Of a DNA stretch of 14,548 bases, positions 6,558 to 13,349 are shown in pieces (the stretch's first letter is position 1; each line of letters begins with the position of its first letter). The DNA comes from Fen-1077 sp050014355 (GTDB taxonomy: Bacteria > Chloroflexota > Dehalococcoidia > Dehalococcoidales > RBG-16-60-22), in NCBI GenBank assembly GCA_050014355.1, contig JBEKDL010000050.1:1-14548 (forward strand), read 5' to 3'. The translations under genes were made by a program, and so were the position numbers. The notes under the pieces are model-generated. The model was not told where the DNA came from, did not search any database, and saw only the letters and a program-made list of their open reading frames with translations.

Positions 6558-7448
6558 ATGGCCGCCATACGAGACTTTACCATAGACAATAAGTCGCTCC
6601 GGAAAAAAAGCCGTCCGGTCATTTTGCAGCCGAATTTCATTATTCCGGTGGTGATATTAACCTTATTGGTAATATGCGCTATCTTCGCCCCGTTGTTGGC
6701 GCCGTATAATCCCACCGTCAACTCCTTGAAAGACAGACTCCTACCACCGTTCTTTGCGCACGGCGGCAGCACGGCCCACTTCCTCGGGACAGACGGTTTC
6801 GGCCGTGACATTTTAAGCCGGGTTATTTATGGCGCCAGGATATCTTTAAGTGTATCCATGCTGGTCATTTTAATCACCGCCAGTATCGGCACGATAGTAG
6901 GCATTTTCTCCGGCTACATAGGCGGGCGGTGGGATAGCTTCTTAATGCGTGTCACCGACGTGAGCCTGGCTTTCCCGGCCATTTTAATTGCCCTACTGAT
7001 GGCAGTTATCCTGGGGCCTTCTTTTTGGACGGTAGTCATTGCTATATCACTATTGGGTTGGGCGCCCTATGCGCGTTTAATTCGCGGTGAGACGCTGCGC
7101 CTGCGCCAGGCGGATTTCGTCACACAGGCGCGCATTATCGGGACATCGCCCCTGCGCATTATGGGCGTACATATCTTCCCCAATGTCGTCAACCCGCTGA
7201 TAGTTCTTGCCACCATGCAGGTGGGTCTGGTCATTCTCACCGAGGCGGCTTTGAGCTATCTCGGGGCAGGTATTCCGCCGCCTACGGCTTCCTGGGGACA
7301 GATGGTATCCGACGGGCGAAATGTCATCGATACGGCCTGGTGGATATCCTTCTTCCCCGGAATCGCCATAGGGCTTGTCGTGCTCTCCGGGAACTTCCTG
7401 GGCGATTGGATACGCGATAAACTTGACCCGAGGTTAAGGCAATTATGA
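6558..7448 (+). CDS. ABC importer permease, DppC/OppC type
   Basis: This is the second permease, 296 residues from ATG 6558 (298 if GTG 6552 is used). Numbering here is from the GTG. A short basic N-tail precedes a helix at about 28-50, then the OppC-N hallmark HFLGTDGFGRDILSRVIYGARISL near 76-99. Four or five further helices follow (near 103-123, 138-157, 160-176, 215-236 and 262-284). The EAA loop is at about 188-217 (DFVTQARIIGTSPLRIM). LSYLGAGIPPP and the C-terminal GDWIRDKLDPRLRQL are typical family endings. It pairs with the upstream permease to form the channel. Its stop overlaps the next start by 4 nt (ATGA), so translation of the ATPase is probably coupled. Confidence 0.93.
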   Translation: MAAIRDFTIDNKSLRKKSRPVILQPNFIIPVVILTLLVICAIFAPLLAPYNPTVNSLKDRLLPPFFAHGGSTAHFLGTDGFGRDILSRVIYGARISLSVSMLVILITASIGTIVGIFSGYIGGRWDSFLMRVTDVSLAFPAILIALLMAVILGPSFWTVVIAISLLGWAPYARLIRGETLRLRQADFVTQARIIGTSPLRIMGVHIFPNVVNPLIVLATMQVGLVILTEAALSYLGAGIPPPTASWGQMVSDGRNVIDTAWWISFFPGIAIGLVVLSGNFLGDWIRDKLDPRLRQL

Positions 7449-8413
7449 GCGAACTCCTCCTTAAAGTTGAAGACCTGCAAACGGCTTTCTTCACCCGGCA
7501 GGGCGTGATTAAGGCGGTGGATGGGGTCAGTTTCCACGTACGAGACGGAGAAACGGTGGGAATAGTGGGCGAGTCCGGCTGCGGGAAAACAGTGACGGGT
7601 CTATCAATTCTGCGTCTGCTTCCCGAGCCGGCCGGCAGGATTATCGGCGGGAAAATTATCTTCCAGGGCGTAAATCTGGTTGAGTTGAGCAAGAACCACA
7701 TGAGGGCCTACCGCGGGAAAATGATTTCCATGATTCTCCAGGACCCGATGACCTCGCTCAACCCGGTCTTCCCCATCGGCGACCAGATAGCGGAGTCAGT
7801 ACGGCTGCATCAGGGCCTCCCTGACGACATGATTCAGCCGGAAGTTATATCGGCCTTGCGTCTATTAAAGATACCGGCGCCGGAGATGCGCCTCAATGAT
7901 TATCCTTTCCAGCTAAGCGGCGGCATGAGGCAACGCGTGGTGGGAGCCATCGCGATGTCCTGCCACCCGCGCCTGCTCATCGCCGATGAGCCCACGACCG
8001 CTCTCGATGCCACCATCCAGGCGCAGTATATCGCCTTGTTTAAAGATATCCAGCAAAAGACCAACGTAGGTATAATATTCATTACCCACGATTTCGGCGT
8101 GGTGGCTAAAATGTGCCACCGGGTATGCGTGATGTACGCCGGGAAGATTGTCGAGACGGCACCCACGAGCGTAATATTTAAAGCGCCCAGGCACCCTTAC
8201 ACTGTTGCTCTGATAAATTCCGTGCCACGCCTGGACCGGAAAGACGAGCGCCTTTACTCTATTGAAGGCCAGCCCCCTTCTATGGCGAATTTGCCTCCGG
8301 GCTGCCGGTTCTGCCCCCGGTGTTCCGCGGCGCAGGACATTTGCCGCAAGCAGCAACCCCCCGAGGTGAAAATAAGCGATGACCATTCTGTATCTTGCTG
8401 GAGGATCAGCTAA
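7445..8413 (+). CDS. ABC importer ATP-binding protein, DppD/OppD type
   Basis: This 322-residue cytoplasmic ATPase powers the importer. All ABC motifs are intact: Walker A GESGCGKT at 42-49, Q-loop Gln99 in ILQDPMTSLNP, signature LSGGMRQR at 157-164, Walker B LLIADEP at 177-183 with catalytic Glu182, and the H-loop THDFGVV with His215. The C-terminal oligopeptide-transporter domain begins near HPYTVALINSVPR. It carries cysteines at 287, 290, 293 and 300, plus 318, matching the conserved Cys cluster reported in this ATPase family to bind an iron-sulfur cluster (from memory). The length is normal. It overlaps the permease by 4 nt and is followed by the partner ATPase after 3 nt. Confidence 0.94.
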   Translation: MSELLLKVEDLQTAFFTRQGVIKAVDGVSFHVRDGETVGIVGESGCGKTVTGLSILRLLPEPAGRIIGGKIIFQGVNLVELSKNHMRAYRGKMISMILQDPMTSLNPVFPIGDQIAESVRLHQGLPDDMIQPEVISALRLLKIPAPEMRLNDYPFQLSGGMRQRVVGAIAMSCHPRLLIADEPTTALDATIQAQYIALFKDIQQKTNVGIIFITHDFGVVAKMCHRVCVMYAGKIVETAPTSVIFKAPRHPYTVALINSVPRLDRKDERLYSIEGQPPSMANLPPGCRFCPRCSAAQDICRKQQPPEVKISDDHSVSCWRIS

Positions 8414-8416
8414 GCC

Positions 8417-9397
8417 ATGGCGGATATATTATTAGAAGGGCGCGACCTGGTCAAGCACTACCCTGTTACCAAAGGCCTTCTCCAGCGTATCGTGGGTTGG
8501 GTCAGAGCGGTAGACGGCGTTTCATTTACGATTGAGCGCGGCAAGACGATGAGCCTGGTTGGCGAATCCGGGGCGGGGAAGACGACCACCGCCAGGGCCG
8601 TACTGTTGCAGGAAACTTTGACCTCCGGGTCAATCATTTTTGAAGGCACGGACATCACCAAGTGGTCAATGGCGCAATTAAAAACTGGATACCGCCCTAG
8701 GGTACAGGCAGTACAACAAAATCCCTGGAGCTCCATGAACCCGAGGATGCGGATAAGAGACGTCATCGCCGAGCCGCTGGTGGTAAACACCAAGCAGACA
8801 AAACAGCAGAACCGCGAGAGGGTGCTGGAGCTGCTGGACCAGGTAGGCATCGCCAGGGAAAATATTAACCGCTACCCGCACGAGTTCAGCGGGGGCCAAA
8901 GGCAGCGCATCGCGGTGGCGCGCGCTTTAGCCCTGAAACCGAGCCTGGTGGTGCTGGATGAGCCTGTATCCGCCCTGGATGTATCAATCCGGGCGCAGAT
9001 TATGAACCTGCTTAAGGACCTCCAGGTGAAGCATAATCTTAGCTATCTGGTTATCGCCCATAACCTGGCCACCGTGCGATACATGAGCCATGCTGTAGCT
9101 ATTATGTACCTGGGGCAGATAGTAGAATACGGTGAGACCGAGGAGCTTTTTAAAAATCCGTTACACCCGTACACCAAGGCCTTGATATCCGCCTCAATGC
9201 TAACGCTGCCCGAGGATGAAGACCAGGAGCTAAAGCAGATAATATTGACCGGCGAGATGCCTTCGCCGCTGAACCCGCCGCTCGGGTGCCGTTTCCATAC
9301 GCGCTGCTCCGAGGCAGGGAACACCTGCGCGGAAGAGGTCCCGGAGCTGCACACCGTCGGGACACAGCACTGGGTCAAGTGCCATCACTACGATTAA
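8417..9397 (+). CDS. ABC importer ATP-binding protein, DppF/OppF type
   Basis: This second ATPase has 326 residues and should form the heterodimer with the DppD-type partner. Motifs: Walker A GESGAGKT at 49-56, Q-loop in VQQNPWSSMNPR (Gln100/101), signature FSGGQRQR at 157-164, Walker B LVVLDEP at 177-183 with Glu182, and an H-loop IAHNLATV with His215. The H-loop reads HN where most relatives have HD, a mild change. The C-terminal domain again shows HPYTKAL and cysteines at 291, 297, 304 and 322. The NPWSSMNPR stretch is typical of DppF/OppF. GGAGG at 8400-8404, inside the end of the previous gene, lies 12 nt before the ATG. This is the last gene of the transporter cluster. I see no clear terminator in the 64 bp before the convergent gene. 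Confidence 0.94.
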   Translation: MADILLEGRDLVKHYPVTKGLLQRIVGWVRAVDGVSFTIERGKTMSLVGESGAGKTTTARAVLLQETLTSGSIIFEGTDITKWSMAQLKTGYRPRVQAVQQNPWSSMNPRMRIRDVIAEPLVVNTKQTKQQNRERVLELLDQVGIARENINRYPHEFSGGQRQRIAVARALALKPSLVVLDEPVSALDVSIRAQIMNLLKDLQVKHNLSYLVIAHNLATVRYMSHAVAIMYLGQIVEYGETEELFKNPLHPYTKALISASMLTLPEDEDQELKQIILTGEMPSPLNPPLGCRFHTRCSEAGNTCAEEVPELHTVGTQHWVKCHHYD

Positions 9398-9461
9398 CGC
9401 AAATCCCCGAGCGTAATCGAGACCTGCCTTATCGACACCATTTTCCGGACACAGCAAATCA

Positions 9462-10421
9462 TCATTTATGTGCGAGAAGGTGCTGATAGCTTTCCGGGTG
9501 TTTCTGCAAATATTCCGAAAGCGACTGCGCCTTATGGCCGGTCAGTCTCGGTACCGTGTCACTGACCGCGGACAGTTCACCGGTGGCGATTTGCATGAAA
9601 TGTGTGACAAATACCTCGACGTCATAGTCGCTCAAGCCGGTGCCGTTTTTAGCCCGGCGCTCGGCCTCGAACTTGTCCATACCGCTGGTCGTGCGCGTTA
9701 ACCTGGCTTCGTGCGGGGTCTGCATTTGATAGGTGATTTTCCGTCCGGTGGCAAACGAAAGTTTCTCGGCCGCCTCCGTCAGTGAGAGTGCTTCCGGCCC
9801 GGTGACATCGTAAGTCTCCCCGTCGTGTTCGCCGCCTTGAGTAAGCACGATGGCGGCCACCTCGGCGATATCGTCGCGTGTGACCCAGGCAGCGCGGCCT
9901 TCGCCGCCCGGGCCGCGGATAACGCCGTCGTCCGAGATAATCACCGGCACATGGTCGGTATAAAGGCTCATGCGCAAAAAGGTGAAGTCCACCCCGATGT
10001 GGCGGATATGTTCTTCCGTATAATAGTGGTCATGGGACAGGATAAAGGTAGCATCGGGCGCCGCGCTCATGAACGACAAGTAAACTATGCGCCGCACCCC
10101 TATCGCCGCCGCGGCATCGGCGGCGGTACATTGCTCCCGCAGACGGTCATAAGCCGGGGGCGCTTTCCCGTGCATGATAGCGTTCTGGTCTACACCGAAC
10201 TTATCATGCGCCGAAACAAGAAACAGCGTCTCCACGCCGTGAAGCGCCCGTCCCATGGCCGCTGCATCGCCGTAGGCCGGGGCCACCGCCACCTCGGCGC
10301 CGGGCAACCGCGGCGTTTTATCTGGATTACGGACAATGAGCCTCTGCCTTACACCCATCTTGGCCAGGCGGGCAGCCACCCGCCCCCCGAGCTCACCACT
10401 GGCACCTGTTACTCCTATCAT
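9462..10421 (-). CDS. NmrA-like atypical SDR, NAD(P)-binding protein
   Basis: This 319-residue protein is an atypical short-chain dehydrogenase of the NmrA/QOR2-like group. The N-terminal Rossmann motif TGASGELGG spans 5-13. Arg31 in the RNPDK turn is where these proteins bind the 2'-phosphate of NADPH. Around 112-157, the RIVYLSFMSAAPDATFILSH segment and the following TEEHIR...FTFLR...LYTD block are characteristic of a large bacterial group annotated only as SDR family oxidoreductase. No classical Tyr-x-x-x-Lys pair is obvious, so it may be a redox sensor, a quinone reductase or an unassigned reductase. The start is well supported by AAAGGAG (complement of 10428-10434), 6 nt before the ATG. 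A minus-strand TATAAT lies at the complement of 10463-10468 without a good -35. It stands alone, divergent from the mutase operon. Confidence 0.85.
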   Translation of the reverse strand: MIGVTGASGELGGRVAARLAKMGVRQRLIVRNPDKTPRLPGAEVAVAPAYGDAAAMGRALHGVETLFLVSAHDKFGVDQNAIMHGKAPPAYDRLREQCTAADAAAAIGVRRIVYLSFMSAAPDATFILSHDHYYTEEHIRHIGVDFTFLRMSLYTDHVPVIISDDGVIRGPGGEGRAAWVTRDDIAEVAAIVLTQGGEHDGETYDVTGPEALSLTEAAEKLSFATGRKITYQMQTPHEARLTRTTSGMDKFEAERRAKNGTGLSDYDVEVFVTHFMQIATGELSAVSDTVPRLTGHKAQSLSEYLQKHPESYQHLLAHK

Positions 10422-10518
10422 AACATTCTCCTTTGGCGGAAATCTGCTGGTTTAGTGAGACAATTATACAACTATTTTTAAAAAAGCACATCCCCTGATT
10501 AAATTATCGGCCAACGGG

Positions 10519-10547
10519 TTTACATCTGCAATATCAGGCATTATACT
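10519..10547 (+). promoter_or_regulatory. Sigma70-type promoter of the mutase operon
   Basis: TTTACA at 10519-10524 (5/6) is followed after exactly 17 bp by TATACT at 10542-10547 (5/6). Transcription would start near 10554, about 43 nt before the GTG start of the dehydrogenase. No operator-like repeat is evident nearby. Confidence 0.6.
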
Positions 10548-10596
10548 GTGAGTAATCAGAAAAACGCCATCGTCCAGCAAATCAAGGAGAGGGAAA

Positions 10597-11415
10597 GTGT
10601 TGCTCAAAGACAGGGTCGCCCTCATTACCGGCGGCGCCAGGGGGATGGGCAAAGCGATGGCCCTGCTGTTTGCCCAGGAAGGCTGCGATATCATCGTCGG
10701 TGATTTATCCAGCGATAGCGCCAGCGAGGTAGCCGCGCAGGTCAGGGCGCTGGGGCGAGAGTCCCTGGCGATTAAGACCGATATCTCGCAGAGCGCTAAA
10801 GTAAACGCCATGGTGGCCCGCGCGATAAAAAAGTTCGGGAAGATAGATATTCTTATCAATAACGCCGGGAGCGCAGGAGGCGGAGACCTCGACTCCTCTA
10901 CCGAGGCGGAATGGGACAGGACCATCGAGGTGAATTTGAAAGGCCATTTCCTGGTTACCAGAGCGGTAGTGCCTTACATGAAAAAGCAAGGGTACGGTAA
11001 AATCGTTTTTATTTCATCCATGGGCGCGTTACATCCTTCCGTTTCGGTACTCGCTTACCACGCCGCCAAGGCCGGCGTCATCGGGCTAACATTTAACCTG
11101 GCCTTTGAGCTGGCCCCTTATAATATTTATGTCAACTGCATCGTCCCCGGCCCTATCGAGACGCCCTTCTGGGACCAGCTGTCCCGGGACCTGCCACAGA
11201 AAGAAAAACAGGTCTTCTTCAAGGCGCTCGCCCGGAAGGAAGTGCCCCTCGGGAGAATGGGCACGGCGGAAGATATTGCCGGGCCGGCGCTGTTCCTTGC
11301 CTCGGGTCTTTCCGACTACGTCACCGGCCAGATACTGTACGTCGCCGGTGGTCAGCCCGGCCTGCCGCAGTCAGCCACCTTCCTATCGGCCTCAAAAAGG
11401 CGGGGAACGCGATGA
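10597..11415 (+). CDS. Classical short-chain dehydrogenase/reductase
   Basis: This 272-residue NAD(P)-dependent oxidoreductase is of the FabG-like classical SDR type. The cofactor motif TGGARGMG is at 11-18, NNAG at 88-91, catalytic Asn113 in EVNLKGH, Ser141 in FISSMG, and Tyr154 and Lys158 in YHAAK. PGPIETP follows at 184-190. The acidic Asp36 after the second strand (VGDLSS) suggests NAD rather than NADP. GTG 10597 is chosen because AAGGAG at 10584-10589 lies 7 nt before it. It is the first gene of an operon: its last codons overlap the start of the mutase large subunit by 4 nt (ATGA). This coupling suggests it handles a hydroxy or keto compound before or after the B12 rearrangement, but the substrate is unknown. 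The tail after about 250 is basic and unusual for the family. Confidence 0.9.
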   Translation: MLLKDRVALITGGARGMGKAMALLFAQEGCDIIVGDLSSDSASEVAAQVRALGRESLAIKTDISQSAKVNAMVARAIKKFGKIDILINNAGSAGGGDLDSSTEAEWDRTIEVNLKGHFLVTRAVVPYMKKQGYGKIVFISSMGALHPSVSVLAYHAAKAGVIGLTFNLAFELAPYNIYVNCIVPGPIETPFWDQLSRDLPQKEKQVFFKALARKEVPLGRMGTAEDIAGPALFLASGLSDYVTGQILYVAGGQPGLPQSATFLSASKRRGTR

Positions 11416-12872
11416 AAAAACTCACCATCAGCAACAAAAAGATTGACGATGACCTGCTGATGAGACAAAGACGGGAAGCACTGGATGTCTGGCCAACCGG
11501 CAAGGAAGTCGACTTCGATGAAGCGGTAGCCTACCAGAAAAGCCTGCCCGACAGCAAAATCTGGTGGAAGGTCATGGTCAAGTTCCGCGAAGAAGGCCGG
11601 ATGAGCGTTTTCCCCCGCGCCGGCACCCCTATCCTGGAAAAAATGATCGAGCTGTGCCAGGGCCTGCGCGACTCGGGCGTGGTGCTCATCCCGGTCACGA
11701 CCGATAGCTACACCCGTCTCGGCCAGTATGAAAAAGTCGAGGGGATTCTCCAGGAGTGCTACCGCACCGGAAAGGCGCTGCTGAACGGGTATCCCATCAT
11801 CAACCAGGGCGTTAAAAAGACGCGTAAACTCGTGGAAAGCGTGGACGCCGCTTTCAGCCCGCGGGGAGCGGGCGGCGAAATCGCCATCGCTTCCGGCCTG
11901 ACAACCTACGAGGGAGGGATGACTTTTCTTACCTGGGGCAGCTATTCCAAGAAGATGACCATCAGGGAACTAGCCGAAAAAAGCCAGAACGGCCAGCGCA
12001 TCGCCGGCTGGTATGCCGATAGAGGCGTAATACTCTGCACTGACCTTCACGGCTGGCTGCCCGGCGGGCCTTTCCCCTTGAGCGTCAACATCGCCGCGAT
12101 GATTATCGAGGCGGTCACAATGGCGGAGCAGGGGCAGAAAGCGCTTTACCCCATCGTGCACTGCATGGGCAACATGGCACAGGATATGGCCTGGATAAAG
12201 CTGGCGCCGCGGCTTATCCGCGAGTACCTGGATAAGTTCGGCTACCGGGACACGATGATAACCGGTACATGTCCCGCCCAGACCCCCCTTTTCCCCGTCG
12301 CCATGGACATGGGCGGCGCGTTCGCCTACCTCTGCTACGTGGCGATGGTCGGCGCGCTGTCCCGGTGCAACGCCGTCGATTTAAGAAGCATCGATGAAGC
12401 AGCCGGCGTGCCCACCAAAGACACCAATGCCGTGAGCTACCGGGCGGCGAAGTGGATTTTCGACGTCGTGCGGGAACAGCGTACTGAAATTGATATCAAA
12501 GATATGGCTACCGAAGAAAAAGTGACGGAGACGGAGGTCAGGGCGATAATGGACAGGGTGCTGGAGCTCGGTGACGGCGATATCATCGCCGGCGCTATCC
12601 GGGCCGTCGAGTCCGGCGTGCTCGATTCGCCGTGGAGTCCCAATATCACCGTCAGGGACAAGGTGCTCGGGGTAAGGGACGTCCGGGGCGCTTGCCGTTA
12701 CCTTGAGTTCGGCAATCTCCCCATCCCCGAAGAGATAAAAGACTTCCATCGCCGGAAAATAGCGGAGCGGGAAAGCCTGGAGGGTCGCAAAGCGGACTAC
12801 TATACGGCCGTCAGAGACCTGTGGAGCTTCAGCAAAGGTAAAATAGTCGGTCTGCTCCCGTTTGACCAGTGA
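11412..12872 (+). CDS. glmE: Glutamate mutase epsilon-subunit-like protein (methylaspartate mutase E)
   Basis: This 486-residue protein resembles along its length the catalytic subunit of coenzyme-B12-dependent glutamate mutase, which interconverts L-glutamate and (2S,3S)-3-methylaspartate by a radical route. Family landmarks are WPTGKEVD near 27-34, PRAGTP with Arg69, DSYTR with Arg102, ALLNGYPIINQGVK at 122-135, EGG at 167-169, GNMAQDMA near 253-260, GVPTKDTNA at 332-340 and CRYLEFGNLPI at 428-438. Against the C. cochlearium enzyme as I remember it, the three substrate-binding arginines (66, 100, 149) match Arg69, Arg102 and probably Arg151, Glu171 matches Glu167, Tyr181 matches Tyr178 and Glu330 matches Glu329. 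The Tyr177 position is not a Tyr here, Lys326 is Arg325, and a gap of about six residues precedes the EGG motif. The substrate may therefore differ. It overlaps the SDR by 4 nt, and the GlmS-like subunit follows. Confidence 0.88.
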   Translation: MKKLTISNKKIDDDLLMRQRREALDVWPTGKEVDFDEAVAYQKSLPDSKIWWKVMVKFREEGRMSVFPRAGTPILEKMIELCQGLRDSGVVLIPVTTDSYTRLGQYEKVEGILQECYRTGKALLNGYPIINQGVKKTRKLVESVDAAFSPRGAGGEIAIASGLTTYEGGMTFLTWGSYSKKMTIRELAEKSQNGQRIAGWYADRGVILCTDLHGWLPGGPFPLSVNIAAMIIEAVTMAEQGQKALYPIVHCMGNMAQDMAWIKLAPRLIREYLDKFGYRDTMITGTCPAQTPLFPVAMDMGGAFAYLCYVAMVGALSRCNAVDLRSIDEAAGVPTKDTNAVSYRAAKWIFDVVREQRTEIDIKDMATEEKVTETEVRAIMDRVLELGDGDIIAGAIRAVESGVLDSPWSPNITVRDKVLGVRDVRGACRYLEFGNLPIPEEIKDFHRRKIAERESLEGRKADYYTAVRDLWSFSKGKIVGLLPFDQ

Positions 12873-12889
12873 CCTGCCGATACGGGATA

Positions 12890-12895
12890 GAAGGA
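12890..12895 (+). promoter_or_regulatory. Ribosome-binding site setting the GlmS start at ATG 12902
   Basis: GAAGGA lies 6 nt before ATG 12902. The alternative GTG at 12869, inside the end of the mutase gene, would add 11 residues that fit no GlmS N-terminus. Starting at 12902 gives MKKTPTIITGTVGMDAH, which lines up with the family beginning. Confidence 0.65.
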
Positions 12896-12901
12896 TTTAC
12901 C

Positions 12902-13330
12902 ATGAAAAAAACGCCGACAATCATCACCGGAACGGTCGGGATGGATGCCCATGTCATCGGCACCAAAGTCGTCTCGCGCGCTTTGCGGGACGCCGGTTTT
13001 AAGGTCGTGGAACTGGGCATGCAGGTAACGCCGGAAGAATTCATCAGCGCGGCCCAGGAAACGAATGCCGCTGCCATTCTGATGACCTCGCTCTACGGCA
13101 TGGCCGAGCTCGATTTAAAAGGATTCGACGAGAAACGGAAAGAGGCGGGGCTGGGAAATGTACTCCTGTATATCGGCGGCAATCTGGTCATCGGCAGGTA
13201 CGACCCGAAAGAAATCGAGCCGCGGTTTAAGAAGCTCGGCTTCGACCGCGTCTACCCGCCCGGGACGGATATCCAGGCCGTGATTGAGACCGACCTCAAG
13301 CCTGACCTCAAGGCCAGAGGTAAAATGTAG
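12902..13330 (+). CDS. glmS: Cobalamin-binding sigma subunit of glutamate mutase-like enzyme
   Basis: This 142-residue B12-binding domain protein is equivalent to GlmS/MutS. The base-off/His-on motif DxHxxG is complete (Asp15, His17, Gly20 in GMDAHVIG), so His17 should replace dimethylbenzimidazole as the lower cobalt ligand. SLYG at 63-66 and the IGGNLVIG turn at 91-98 are the cobalamin-tail contacts, and YPPGTD at 118-123 is typical of the family. The length matches free-standing GlmS (about 137 residues), so it should assemble with the upstream large subunit and sandwich adenosylcobalamin between them. The start is 29 nt after the mutase stop. The accessory protein follows after about 19 nt. 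Confidence 0.9.
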   Translation: MKKTPTIITGTVGMDAHVIGTKVVSRALRDAGFKVVELGMQVTPEEFISAAQETNAAAILMTSLYGMAELDLKGFDEKRKEAGLGNVLLYIGGNLVIGRYDPKEIEPRFKKLGFDRVYPPGTDIQAVIETDLKPDLKARGKM

Positions 13331-13349
13331 CGGGATAGTTTTTAATTTG

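Noticed and set aside
10463..10468. Minus-strand TATAAT as a promoter for the NmrA-like gene
   Set aside because: At spacings of 15-18 bp there is no acceptable -35, and no TGn extension, so it is too weak to list as a feature.
12869..12901. GTG start for the GlmS-like gene overlapping the mutase stop
   Set aside because: The extra 11 residues fit no GlmS N-terminus, while ATG 12902 has its own ribosome-binding site and the expected family beginning.
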